Below, piece by piece: positions 12,241 through 24,900 of a stretch of DNA of 64,000 bases. Under the pieces are notes generated by a model, which saw nothing but the letters and a program-made list of their open reading frames with translations, was not told the DNA's origin and did no database searches. The position numbers and the translations under genes are program-made. This stretch comes from Nemania diffusa (lineage: Eukaryota > Ascomycota > Sordariomycetes > Xylariales > Xylariaceae): NCBI GenBank assembly GCA_038501195.1, contig JBBPUQ010000006.1, positions 868,001 to 932,000 of the forward strand, read 5' to 3'. Every line of letters starts with the position of its first letter. Position 1 is the stretch's first letter.

Positions 12241-15195
12241 TTATCGGAAGGCCTGGACAAAGTCGTGGAGTCTGTCTATCACCACCGGCATAATACCGTT
12301 TAGGGAATCCTCCATAATCCGATCAAAATGTCTAATCGCATCTTCCTCGTTGAGCTCCAAGTGAAATCGTTCCTTGACTTTGAATACCGCCTTGTCCGGT
12401 TCTGCCTTGATATCTGGGATATTGGCATGTACCATAAGACTAAACAGATTCAAGATCAGGTTTGATGACTTTCGCAGTGCCGCGAATGCGAGGAAGCAGT
12501 ATTGCTTGAATTGTAAGTACACTTCGCTAGGCGGATTGGCGCCGCCCATCGCATCGGCCATCTCCTTGCTCAGTTTCAGTGCTGGTGCAAAGGGTTTGGG
12601 GTCGCGACCCAGGATGAAGCCGAAATCTGCATGGAAAAAATGTCCATCTGGTGCCAGAAGAAGGTTTTCTAGATGTCGATCGCCAACCCCAAGAATATAC
12701 GTGATAACACAATAACCCGCACAAGACTTGGTAAACGTATCTAATGTCTCTTTACGTACTCCTAGGTATGCTCGATCATCCGGGTTGTGTTGTCGCAGGT
12801 AGGCAAGAGCAGGGTTCGCATGGAATTTCGACGCGATCGCCGAAAATGTTTGTGACGGTACAAACTGAGAAGCACCAGCCGACGTGCTCGTCGCAAGTAT
12901 CTTGTATGGCGAGAGCTTGAGGTCTAGATTCTCCTTCTGCAGGAGTTGGTCCATGAGTGTGATGATCTGGATAACCAACTGGTCCTGCCGCAGGTCATCG
13001 CCAGTCTTGAAGATGATGGGGTATTTGCTGCCCGAAATTGTTTTGAAGGTCACCATGATGGGTGATAGAGAAGATTTGAAAACTCTCGTTTCCTCTGGGA
13101 CAACACCCACAATCATGACTGACGGGTCTAATGGCATCGGGACCGGCGGGTCAATCGTTAGAAGCTCATTCCTCGAATCAGCCAAGAAGGATTTTGTTTT
13201 TTCGAGTTTCCGTGGGTAAGAATCGCGAGAGGCCTGAATATCGGCCGAGATCTTCGACAGCACTGCGATAACCTCGGCCTGTCGTCTTATTGTGACTCTT
13301 GCTTCCTTACCCCCAGGACGGCTCTCTAATTCTTTCATAAAATCATATTGCACCTTGGCGTACATGGTGCGCACTTCCTCGCCCTGTTCATTGCTCTTGT
13401 CATCGTATTCGACGCCCAGGTACCAATAGAAGTAATTTCCTAGTGTGAAGTTCTCAACAGCCCGAGAAATAAGAAAGTTAGCTAATGAGGATGCTCGCAT
13501 AGTAGCCTCGTGTAAGTCAGTAGAGATGTGTTCAAACTTAAGAGCTTGAACAAGTTGTAGAAGATAGAGGAGGAGTTCATTATCGCCTGCTTTCCTTAAT
13601 CTATCCACTGCATATCCTCTTACGACACGGTTATCAAATGTCGGACCGAGCAACTCGAGAGCATCATCCACGTCGATTTCGGTCCATTTCCCGAGTACCT
13701 GAATAGCTTGCCTGGATTCGCTCTGATCCTGCCAATTAACGGATTTAACAAATTTTGTTAGGGCGCGTTTGTCTTTTGTAAGATGATACCGGAACTTCCA
13801 CACCAGATCTTTTTCTTCGGGCGAAAGTACGTGAGTCGGAGAGTACGACATTATCATATTAAGCTCATCGCGGACTTTTGCGTTTGGCTTTAGGTCCTTG
13901 TCAAGTATTCCATGACGGTGTTGACTTCTCACGAGACGCCTATGTTTACTCTCGGCTGGGTTATCCTTTGCTCCAACCTCCGGATCATATATCCGAATTA
14001 TGCGATCGCGTTCTTCGGGCCCGTTGATCCCTGGTCCATAGGAAACTTCCGGAGGTGGTTTCAATATAATATTTGACTGGGAAGCAGAGAGATGCTGAAA
14101 CGATGAAACCGGTGGAGGCGGGTACTCGTGGTCTGCGAAGACGACAGGGAAGTCAAAACGAGGTAGCTCGATATTCAGGTTGAACTTTGACGGTCCAGGC
14201 CTCGGAGGTAGCCCGTTTTCCAACTTGGCGTCACCATTCTGTTCCCGCCCGTCCACCGTGTCCTGAACGGAGGCTGACTGCCGCTGGATGGATCGGATCG
14301 AATTCCTAGCAGCTTGCAGGCCACGCTTCTCGGTTCCACGAAACACCAACTGGTCAAGCCACTCAACCCGAGGAATTTCGTTCATCTCATGTTTCTTAAA
14401 TAGTTTCTCCATGCGCTCGAGCTCCTCTAGTTCCTTGTTAATAGCAACAGTAGCTGCCCCATTCTTCATTAAGTCGTCTCTCGATTTCGTAACGATTGAC
14501 GGGGTAGATGTGTTGTCGTTGCCGTCTGCTAGTTTATGGCGATGTATAACACATTTCTGCCGCCCCTTTTGCAACTGATTGTCCTTGTCGAACAGCGGTA
14601 AAGTGGTGCCTCCGAATGGGATGGCATGTCCTTGGGCTTGGTTGCCGCCGGTAGGTGATAGGTCCCAGATCGTTATCGCGAGGTAGGAGTTCAGCGGGAG
14701 GGATTTATATGGTATTGGGATAGTGAGCCATTCGTTCCATCTATTTGAGTTAGCCCGGGCACCTCAGCCTAACGGTCGCATATCTATTGATGTTCTCACT
14801 TTCTCTCGTTTCGGAAAGACTTATAGGATGTCTGCACCGGTACAGTCAAAGGCTTTGATCCAGCCCAGACCTGCGCTGTGACATAGAGGTCAGAGTACGG
14901 GCTAATAACACTCAACGTTAGGATCATCAACATGGAGGAATGGGAATAGGAACCGCCTAAAGAAGACATACCCGGTGTTGGAGCCAATATGTCTCAGCTC
15001 CGGTCGAGTCAGGAGGGTTGAGAACAGATATGGCGCTTCGTCGCCTTCCAGATTAATACTGAAATCCAGGGATAGTCAGCAACCAACAACAACGCAGGCA
15101 GAAATGAGGCTCTCCCGTCTAATCGCCAAAACTCACATGCGAACATTAACAGGATAATCAAGCGTATCGGAGGTACCAAAAGAAAAGGGCTCCAT
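12241..15195 (-). CDS. vps34: Class III phosphatidylinositol 3-kinase Vps34
   Basis: Exons 15195-15137, 15058-14972, 14901-14800 and 14740-12241 encode 915 residues, a normal size for Vps34. The introns are 78, 70 and 59 bp (GTGAGT, GTATGT and GTGAGA donors). An N-terminal C2 domain occupies about 15-200 (IINLEGDEAPYLFST, SDLYVTAQVWAG). The helical PIK accessory domain covers about 380-580. The kinase domain lies in the last 300 residues and shows GDDLRQDQLVIQII, the catalytic loop GVGDRHLENLLL and the Mg-binding HADFGFILG. The conserved C-terminal helix ends in LHDFVQAFR. Known role: makes PI3P on endosomes and autophagosome precursors, in complexes with Vps15 and Atg6/Vps30, for vacuolar sorting and autophagy. 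It is divergent from nse4 across about 550 bp. Confidence 0.96.
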
Positions 15196-15746
15196 TATTA
15201 GTCTTTACTGCATTTTTTAACTGTAGATATTATTTTGCGAACGGAACATGTTGCAGCTCTACAGAACGCGACTCGTAGAGGAGATATTCGAAAGACTGTC
15301 AGGAGGATAGGTGCAAGCCTGTCACCTGGAGAAGCTTTGGGTGGGCAACTGAGGTCATCACAAATCTTGTCTAGGTAAAGTACCTACATAGGTACCTATA
15401 TAGGTACCTACCTGATGTACCTATGTACATCTGACCTATCTTATCTTATCATCGCTACATTTACAAACCCATCTCATCTGAGCCACAGGATCGCCTGCCT
15501 ACAAGCCACAGAGGCGGGGTCAATTAACACCCTGGGTAGGTCGTCGCGTCTTTTGTGAACCAAGACGCGCCTCACTTTCATTGAATGTAAGATTATGTTC
15601 ACCAGCCTAGACCGGTTAATTCGTGATCAGCTTCTAGAGACTTCGAGATATCGTCGTTCTGCTTAGACCCCCTATTTACATAAATAGTTTCCGCCAGAAG
15701 ACGAGACACAGTTTTTATACCACTGTACTCACCCACAAGCCCCGTC
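15196..15746. promoter_or_regulatory. Shared divergent promoter region of vps34 and nse4
   Basis: A 551-bp spacer between two divergent start codons. Its core at about 15370-15430 is packed with TAGGTA/TACCTA words, including two perfect TAGGTACCTA palindromes. No TATA box is obvious. The assignment as promoter follows from position only. Confidence 0.5.
15389..15410. repeat. Two TAGGTACCTA palindromes spaced by TA
   Basis: Perfect 10-bp palindromes at 15389-15398 and 15401-15410, in the middle of the divergent vps34/nse4 promoter, with partial copies on both sides. They could be a transcription-factor site or a scattered repeat word. Confidence 0.6.
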
Positions 15747-17132
15747 ATGTCTTCACGGGCCTCATCACAGGATGCAGAGAGCCGTGCCTCTTCACCCATG
15801 ACAGCTTCCCAACAGAGTACTTTGGTCATGCGAGACAGGAGTAGAGCTGGTGAGGGTCCATCTAAGAGAAAAAGGACCCTAACAAATGGAGCCGGTCCCT
15901 CAACCTCTCGGCGTCGCACACATGAGCCTGAAGTTCTCGCAAACGATGACGAGGATGAGGACGAGGCAGACCAATACGATCCCGATCAGCCGCTGGAGGA
16001 GAGACGCAAAGTACAGCGAGGGTACCGGGATCTCCTTCGCGGACTACAAGAGAACACAGACGAGCTCTCTAATCCAAAATCCTATTTTCTCCAGGAAACA
16101 CTAGCCAAGGCAAATGAACTGGCACATCATGTCAAACAAACCGGTGAAGCTATCATCGATTCTAAACTACTCGTCGCCGCAGCAGATGCCTCGTACCGGA
16201 GAGCGGCTCGTCTAGCGAACGGGAATGTTGCTCAAGGAATCGATGTGGATGAGTTTGTCTCCAAGTGCATCAGCTATATGAGGCTTGGTGCAGGGATTGC
16301 GGAAGATGACGCACCCGAGCTCACATCTACTCAGCAGCAACGGAGGCGGCCAGCCAGAGGAAATGCCGCCGACTCAGACGACGACGACGAGATTGGCGAT
16401 GAGGGTGACATGATGAATTGGGAGCACCTCGGTCGATTCGCCTGCCTCCCGAACGTCCGACGACCAGCCGTACCTGGATTCCTCCTTGGACCCCTTTCGG
16501 TCGAGAAGAAGGTCCGGAGAATAGTAAAGCGCAGCGCGCCTTTCAGAGCTGATGCCCTCCGAGAGACAAGACCAGAAGTGTTAAATGCCGAGGATGTGCA
16601 GCGAGCTGAGAAGAATGACCTAACAGCCATCTGCGCCAAGATACTCCGGCGGTTACAAGAAGTTCAGGATGAGGCGCAGACGAAAGTCGAGGCTGCCTAT
16701 AACAGTCAGTCGGAGGCCGAGGTCGAGGAATTGATGAACAAATATGGTCTAAGGACTACCGGAGGTATTGACTTGTTGAAATTCGTCATCAATCCGAAAT
16801 CATTCGGCCAGACGGTGGAAAATCTGTTTTACATCAGCTTCCTAATACGAGACGGGGCTGTCGAGGTCGAATTTGACGACCACGGGCTTCCGTCACTACG
16901 TGAGTCGTGATGCCAATTACCGTTCTACTTTATCTAACAAATACCAGAGCCCACGGCGAGTCAAGATTCCTCCACCACCAAACGTGATGCACAGAGACAC
17001 CAAGCCGTACTATCGATCGACATGCATATGTGGCGAGACATTATCGACGCCTTTAATATCACTGAACCAATAATTGAACACCGCAAGGAACAGAGCACCC
17101 AAGGCCCCGGGGCACGAAGTTGGTATAGCTGA
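15747..17132 (+). CDS. nse4: Smc5/6 complex kleisin subunit Nse4
   Basis: Two exons, 15747-16899 and 16948-17132, with a 48-bp intron (GTGAGT donor, CTAAC branch, CAG acceptor), give 445 residues. The N-terminal 70 residues are Ser/Arg-rich with an acidic patch. The Nse4/EID domain starts near the RKVQRGYRDLLRGLQENTDEL stretch (about 85-105), a helical segment expected to contact Smc6. An acidic linker follows (about 205-220). The C-terminal winged-helix domain, expected to bind Smc5, is split by the intron: GIDLLKFVINPKSFGQTVENLF before it and RHQAVLSIDMHMWRDII after it. Known role: nuclear subunit of the Smc5/6 complex in recombination repair and chromosome segregation, together with Nse1 and Nse3. 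Confidence 0.94.
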
Positions 17133-18102
17133 TGTACTATCCTACTAATTAATTCGTTTACCCAAACCCGCACTTTACTTCGAAAAGACTCTCCTATGAA
17201 GGAATAATTTAGGAGCAAACAATGCTGTATAAATAGCCGCGTATAGATGTCCATACGAGCGCAAAGCTCATGCCATGCTAGAGGAATAGCTTGAAACGAC
17301 TAATGATATGATTGGACCTCAAACCATAATCCTCCTATTGTAACATTTTCACTATGGCCGTTTTAATGTAGGTATCTACCTAATCATACACTAGTTGAAT
17401 ACGATGTTAGGTGAGACTCGAGCAGCTTGATATCAGCATCCGCTTTGAGGCCCCTTTCTCAAAGCTATACTATAATTATGACAGAACGCTCGCGAGAGGT
17501 GTGTCAAGCGTTTTTAATTACCTGTCACTAGAGACAGGCAGCCATTTAAATCTCAAGTTGTGAGCTGTACTATCTAGGCGTAGCTAGTAGAGTCCACTTA
17601 GGCCATAACTGTTACCTAAAGCCATAAGTTTTCCCCACAAAGTTAGGAAGCATTAGGAATCGATGATACTGAGCCCTAACCTCTGGTCATCGTAAAGCAT
17701 CTACAAATAGTGGCGAGTTATAAGAAGCTTCTCGGCCTTATTAGCAGTAGACCGAGCGCACTTACTCGCGTACTGTAGGGCGTAACTCACACCCGGCGGA
17801 AGACAGAAAGACACGTAATCCAATCACACCCTTAGCTCTAACAGCTACGATATAAATAGGGGCAGCGATGTTAAGTGCTTCCATTGACTTACTATATGTT
17901 TAGCTATTCCTTAGCGCTTACATCTAAATCAATTGAAATCTATGTATTTATCAATAATCACGAGATGAATATCCTTAGTCCACCTTATACTATGTACGGG
18001 GTGTTTGATTACAGCCAAACTTGTAAAGTGTATTAGACTATAGGTTTTTAGCGGGAGAAAGCGCAAACTAGACGTATCTACGAGTCTCATTAGATAGCTA
18101 CT
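17133..18102. other. Gene-free, AT-rich-looking stretch
   Basis: A 970-bp gap between nse4 and the transporter gene. The sequence is full of short TA-rich words and stops in all frames. It may contain decayed repeat DNA, but I cannot identify any element. Confidence 0.45.
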
Positions 18103-20038
18103 TTAGAAGACCATGCCCTTAACTTGCTCAACCTTCCTAACATCAATATTTCTTATCAATAACATCCAGATCAGACCTAACGCCATGATGCCAGTTCCGG
18201 CAGCAAGCATTCTGGTCTGAGCATAGCCATAGGCGTTCTGGATTGCCAGTCGCGTGGCGCTTCCGACCGGATAACTCAACTGCGTCGTCAGGTCCTCATA
18301 GATATCAGCTAGATCCCCGAGAGCGTCCGCCGGGAGATATCGCTCAAGCGCGGCCTCGAAGGTATTGGTCCAGATTGCGCCGGAGACGGTGGCGCCCACC
18401 GAGCCGCCCACCGTGCCGACGACGTAGAGTAGAGCCAGCGCACCGGCTACGTGTTGGTGGTCCACCGCGGCCAGGATGGCGAGCTGCTCGACGATGATGA
18501 AGATGCTTCCACCGACGGAGATGAGGACTTGGCAGAACACGAGATAGCCAACGGATTGGTTTGGACGGCGGAAGTAGATCATTAGCCCCTGCGTGAAGAT
18601 GTAGAGCGGGACGGCGATGTACAACAACCACTTGAAGCGGCCGGTCCTGCGAATTAGATAGCCGACGAAGAATAGAAGAATGCCGGAAACGACGTTGAAG
18701 GTGTTGTTGACGTAGCCGGCCTCGGCGATTCCCAGATCGTTGACCACCTGGAGGAAAGATGTGAAGTAGTTGTTCCAACAATAATATGCCACCTGGTAGG
18801 TCGCATCTAGCCCACAGGCACCAATGACCGTCCGGTCGGAAAGGAGTGCAAAATTGAGCATGGGAGTTGGGGCCACGAGGGCCTCGTAGAAGCCGAAGAT
18901 AACGAGAACTACGAGGCCGACTACGATCATGGCTATGATGTAAGCTGTTCCCCAGCCGTAAGGTGCGGACGTGGCGATGTCGAAGGGGAGCAGAAAAACT
19001 ACTAGCCCTGTAGAGAATAAAATAACCCCGATGACTAGTTCTATTTAGGATCTGTAAAATAAGTAGCGTCAGGGGTACTTCTAACTCACGGTCGAATTCC
19101 ACAGCATAGAACCAAGCATATTGGAGTAATGTTCGGTTATTCTTCTCGTCAACCAAAGTGCCGTCTTTCCTGGCTTTGCGAAGATTAAACTTCAGAATAA
19201 AGTACAAGGGGGCAGCCACGATAGGGAAGATGATCGAAAAGGCGCCGAACCCCCAACGCCAGCCGACGTTGTAATAGAATCCTTCTGACGACTTGGGTCC
19301 GGCGAATGCTGTGATAATGTACGGAGAAGACGTGAAAGCGTAAGCGAGTCCTCGATTCTTCAGTTTCGACGCATCAGCTGTGATAACATCGACACAATAT
19401 GTAAGCCCGCTAGTACCAATGGTATAGAAGACCTAGAGTACAGAATGTTAGTATCTCCAGATTCCGCTCTATGTAGTATTATTCGACTCCGTGTTTTCAT
19501 GCGTAGGGAGACTCACGTAACCGACAGAAAACGTAGCAAGCCCATTGCTGGATGCTAAGAGGACTAGGCCAATCGTCGCAAGCAAAATCATGGTGATAAA
19601 CCCTTCTGCCCTGCCCCAGACATCGACGATCTTAGCCAAGGGAATGAACACGGCCGCCGAGACGGAACCTGCAACGATATAGGTGACATTCAAAAGCGAG
19701 TGCGATTCGAATTCGCTTGTGGCGTAAGGTATCAAGTCATAGAGAATCGAAGATTGGAACGCGTTCACAAGATATAGCGCCCAGATGCTAAGCGCGTCGT
19801 CAGCTAAAAATCCCTATCATACCATTTTCATGTCAGAAAACAATGAAATTTTGAAGCCTTACTTCAGAAAGACGAGAATAAGCGACGTCTTGGACCAGCT
19901 CAATGTGACAGCCTCGACATCTTGAACGCCGCGTTGCAGGTGTTTAGCAGGAGGTTCAAGTCCAGGCTTCTCGGGATCCCCCACAACACTGGCGTTAGGA
20001 GCGCCCTCCTGTGCTGTATTCTCTTCGTCTATAGTCAT
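18103..20038 (-). CDS. MFS siderophore-iron transporter (Sit1/Arn/Mir family)
   Basis: Exons 20038-19863, 19787-19517, 19432-19090 and 19040-18103 join in frame to 575 residues. The introns are 75, 84 and 49 bp, with GTAAGG, GTGAGT and GTGAGT donors. The first 50 residues are hydrophilic and cytosolic-looking, followed by many hydrophobic segments, consistent with the 14-helix siderophore transporter group. Family-like stretches are LNIWALYLVNAFQSSILYDL (first helix), WRWGFGAFSIIFPIVAAPLY and APTPMLNFALLSDRT. Inferred role: uptake of ferric siderophores across the plasma membrane (or an internal membrane) by proton symport. Which siderophore it carries cannot be read from the sequence. A perfect iron-GATA site lies about 350 bp upstream. 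No siderophore synthase gene is nearby. Confidence 0.88.
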
Positions 20039-21996
20039 TCCGATGGGCTTTTCTCACCAACACAACATGACAGATAGAATTGTGAACATATGGAAAACTG
20101 AGCCAAGAGGGGGTGCAGCTCAATATCTAGTCTAGACAGCCCCCGGCCATTGGGTGTTCTTAACAACTCCGAGGCCGGCAAGTCGCTAAAGAGCTATTGC
20201 ATGTTCTTGATCCTGCGTGGCGTGGACAGGGTAGGAATTTTTCCACTCTAGGAACTATTGAGCGGCTGCGATCCACACGCTCTGTATGGCATGATTCTTT
20301 TTACGTGAAAGAGGACGTAGCAGTTGCAGAAACAGGGCTCATTGGCCGGTGCCGTTAGACGATTATTAGTAGTATCTAGCTAAAGTTATCAGATCCGCTC
20401 TTGCATCAGCCTTAGTCTTAAATAAGATAAGCTTCACAAGGATCTCTTCTTATCAATCTACATATTTCCATGAAGTTGAGATTAGCGATCCAGTATAAAC
20501 TACCCCACATACACACAACCCATTTTAGAGAGGCACTATTCTACAAGTTAGTCAGTGCTTAATGTATTGTCATAACCTATTTAACAAAGGTTTACGAAGG
20601 CTTTCTCTATCTCGGTATAAAGTATAAACCACGTAGCCCCTAATAGTTATAGTTGAGCAGGCCCTAACCAAGTTTTATCTTCGTGAGAAGTCTTCTTATC
20701 GACTATGTCTAAATCGGACTAGACATATTGACCTCCATCTTCACCTGAGCTTCGATTTTCTGTGTCATGTCAAGCAATTATTTCAGTGTCGTCTTATCGC
20801 AACTGTCGATTCGCACTAAGATTATTGCTGAGTTAAACAAAGAAATACTTAAGATGGATAGCTTGTTTATAAATTAAAATACAACATGCTGCTCTTATCT
20901 ATAGAAAATTGATTAGTCAAGGACCTATTAAAAACGAGTGTCTTGGAACTAACCCTGTGACGCATACTGTAGGGCACTAAAATCACCCTCAAAGCAGGTT
21001 GTAATTAGCTCTTAGATCCTGAGAACGGAGTGAAGAACCCTTCCGCTAATTGTATCCGGAGATTCTGAGCCGGGACTATTGGCGAGTTAGAACATTAACT
21101 TCTGGCAGCCTTTCTCCAGACACCGACTTTCTGGATCCTAGAAAAGTCGGTAATCTCTCAAATTTGTATTGAGCAGCACTAAACTAATTCGGTTCAGACT
21201 TATTACTATCTCAGTGTATGCACCCAGAAGACTAAGTTCTTTTTGTTAGCATAGTATCCCTTAGCCTCTTCGACGACATCTATCCGACATCGACGGAGAG
21301 AGCATTTTCCAAAAATAAGAACTCCCTGGATCTCGGAGGAAAAGGCGCTGCGTAGATATTCTCCTCGTGGTGTGTTAACTGTCGTATAGGAGATTCTAAT
21401 TTCGTATGCCTAACTTCTAGTTCTAGAGGCTTCTATACTAACACTTTAGCATTTATATGCTACATGAAACTTTTTCTGGGGCAGAGGGAACCCGAATTTA
21501 GTGGCTTCAACTAATACAATCGTGGCATCAATTCAAGTACACAATGCTATATCGATGTAAATATTATATTTATTTTAACATTCCAGGTTAATGCATTGGA
21601 ATTGAATTTATCTTCGCTTTGCTACTACACGAGTATACTCTTCTGCGCTGAGTAGAGTATGCTAGTGCTTTAGAAGAACCGCTTGTAGTTAGAAGGCTTT
21701 GTAATTACGGTATGCACACCTATCAATTGAATCAAAGAATATTTAACTTCCTATTGCTTCTTGGCGTTGCCTCGGCGATATGAGAACGTTACGGTAAGGA
21801 GTACACAAAGGAATTTCACAAAGAAATTTCGATCCTAGAATCCGAACGCAGAAACCTCACCATAGAGTCTTTGTACAAAATAGGCTATCAAAAGTTCCGC
21901 CATATAGCATAGATCCCTCTGATCGGATAGCCTCCTCGCAATTCACCCATACAATCTATGCCGCATCTTTGAATGAATTTTTGTGCCTAACCAAAC
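20039..21996. other. AT-rich-looking desert between transporter and coiled-coil gene
   Basis: Nearly 2 kb without supported genes. The left 400 bp hold the transporter promoter with the iron-GATA site. The rest (about 20500-21990) has stops in every frame and many TA dinucleotides, and looks like old, mutated repeat DNA. I cannot name a transposon family. Confidence 0.45.
20386..20394 (-). promoter_or_regulatory. Iron-responsive GATA factor site (ATCTGATAA)
   Basis: The minus strand reads ATCTGATAA, an exact match to the ATCWGATAA consensus reported for SreA/SRE/Urbs1-type iron repressors. It lies 348 bp upstream of the transporter start codon. A further AGATAA occurs at 20425-20430. Known biology: these factors repress siderophore uptake genes when iron is sufficient. 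Binding here is inferred. Confidence 0.65.
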
Positions 21997-24900
21997 ATGG
22001 CGTCTCAAGATAGTAATCTCTACGATGCCACGAAGCTCGCTAGCGATGTCCTTACAAGTTTAATTTCGCTAATGGGTGGAGATGCATCTAGCTTGGACCA
22101 AAAAACTATCAATTCGCTCCGAGATGTACTAGAGGGTTACCTGAAGGAATATAATTCTAAATATCGCGACCTAAACGCTGCATACAACAGGATCAAAGAA
22201 GAAGTTGATGGAACAAAAGCCTCGTATGCTAAGCAGATAGAGGATCTTCAGAAATCGATTGAAGATGAGAAGAACAACACGGCTCAAGAAGTTGAGTACG
22301 CTACCAGAGCGGCCAGGAAGGACCGTGATGATATGGCTAGAGATGCCGATCACGAGAGAGAAGAGATGGAGAAGGAGAGACAGGTGCTAGCAACGAGGAG
22401 GCAAGAGGCGAAAAACGATGTCGAACTGGCGAAAAAGGAAGTTCAGGATGCGCTAGAAGACAGGAAGGCAGCCATTGCGCACTTGGAGGAGGTACAGACG
22501 GAAGCCAGCAAACTCCAGGAGACGATCAACGGATTAGAAAAAACCAAGCGAGATAATCAAGAGGAAATCGCGGGTTGGAAAGGGGAAGTCGAGAAGATAA
22601 CAAAGTTGAAAGAAAAGGCAAGGAAAGATCTTCGAGATTTTCAATCAGAATCGAAGCCAATCAAGGAAGAGAATCGGAAATTGACGAAAGAATTAGCCGA
22701 GCTAAAGCTGGAACTAAGGATGGCAAAGAAAAATATAAAGAAACAGGAATCCAAAATCCAAGAACTCAAAGCTAAGCTTACGAACGCCGAAGACCAATTG
22801 GAAAGCTTCGCGAAAGACTCTGCATTCAGGAAGCCGTCGCCGGAAGGGCCGACGGCTGCCGATGAATTGCGCGGCAAAGAACGCTCAGATACGGGGAGCT
22901 CAGAGCTGGGGTCGCCGAAATCTGCTCGGAGTATTGCATCGCGCAAAACCTTATCGCAATCAAGCGACGGTCTGGATAAAGAAAAGGAGAAGAACCTGCA
23001 ACTGCAAGAAACAATAGAATCTCAAGAGCAGACGATAAATGAAAAATCACAGCAGCTCGAGGATTGCAAGACTGAGCGGATTAGTCTGCAAACCGCCCAG
23101 GCAAATTACGATAAAGCAATACAGGATCTAGAAGGCCAGTTAATAAAGAAGGAGAAGGGTGAAATTAAGATCAAAGAACTGGAGAGGAAGATCAAAGCGC
23201 TCGAAGCAGAGGCTAGCAACCATAAGCGCGACGATACGAGCCAAAAAGACCATATCCAGAGACTCGAGAAGCAACTCCAGGCGTCCAAGGACAGAATAGC
23301 TGCGCTAGAGAAACTGGAACGGGAACAGCAAACGAATATTGCAGATCAGCAAGCCAAGATAGCGGAGCTAAGGCGCATACCGGACACAGCGAATGCCCAG
23401 GTGCAAGTCACTCTATCAGACCGCGATCAAGAGGACAAGAACAACCAGATCAAGAGCCTATCTGAGGAGCTAGAGCAAGGGCAGAAGCGTATAGAAAGCC
23501 TCGAAGACGAGGTAAAATATCATCAAGGAGAGGCAAGCCAGCTACAAGAGAACTACAACGCAGCGAATGCCGAGTTGGAAAAGCTCAAGAACGCGCCTCC
23601 ACCTACAACGGGGCTTGAAGAGGCCGAGCAGGAGCTCGCGAAAGTGCGAGGAGAACTGGACCAGAGCACGAAGGAGCTCGCAAGAAGCAAGGAAGACCTG
23701 AGGGAGGCAAACAAGAACAAGAACATCCACCTAGCATCCCTCCAGGAGCTCGGGCCAGAACAAGACCAGCTCCGGCTGAGAAATTCTCTACTTCAAGTCC
23801 ACCTAGAACAGAAGCAAGAGGTTCAGGACGCCTTACTCAAGGAGTTGGCTGCTGCCGATTCTGTCCGCGAGCGCCTCCACCGGGCCGTGCAATCCACACT
23901 ACAGCCCAATGTTGACAGGGACACCCTCTCGGACACCCTCAACCAGCAGGTCATCGACCTTGCCAACTCTCGGCAAGAAATCTTCAAATTGCAGGGGAGG
24001 CTTATCATAATGGCCGAGCTGGCGGCAGGGGACTACACTAACATTACCAACGAAGAGTTCGCCATAGAAGGGCACGCAAGTACCCCAGGCAGCCTAGAAC
24101 CTTATGTCTCGGATGCCCGCCAGTTCGTGAGAAGCATGCAAGGGCTCTACGACCGCTTTGCAGAGCGCCTGCGAGAAGCTGAGAAGCAGCTAAGCAAGGT
24201 GAAGTCGCAACTCGAGGCGCAGGCAGAGGCGGGCGACGCCGCAGCAGAGGAAGCCGCCGAGGCCTTGCAGGAGAAGATCGACGAGCTCAAGGACAAGAAC
24301 GCAGAGCTTGAGATCTTGCTCAAGGAATGCCAGGAGAACCAAAAGGACGCCGAGGAGCCGGACGCCGACCCGAGCGACATCATCGCCGCAATCAGGTCAA
24401 CAGCGAAGGCCTTCCTGGGCATCGCAGGCCCGACGATCGCAGACATCGACTTGTTCCTGGTCGACCTCATCAGGCTGCAGAAGCAGGTACCCGGGGCCTA
24501 CTCGTTCGGCGAGAACGAGAACGCGGACAAAGCGCTCGCGGCCGCCAACACCGAGCTCACGGACTGCGGCACGAAGCTCAAGGCCGCCAACAAGAAACTC
24601 GAGGACTCGGAGAAACAGCTCCAGGAGTCCGACCGCAAGCTCAAGGACGCGGAGCGGAAGCTCCAGGACGCGGCGAAGAAGTCCCAGGACGACGACGCGG
24701 AGCGGAAGCTCCAGGACGCGGCGAAGAAGTCCCAGGACGACGACGCGGAGCGCAGGCGCCTGGCCGCCGAGGTAAAGCGCCTCGAGGCCGAGGTGCAGCG
24801 CCTCGCGGCCGAGCTGCAGGCCCTCCGCGCCGCCTCCGCGGAGCAGGCCTCCCTGCTCACCGCCGCAAGCACGCAGACGGAGCGCGCGAGCGAGGTGCTG

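Noticed and set aside
18103..20038. A siderophore biosynthetic cluster around the transporter
   Set aside because: Neighbours are nse4 and the coiled-coil gene. There is no peptide synthetase, hydroxylase or acyltransferase in the window.
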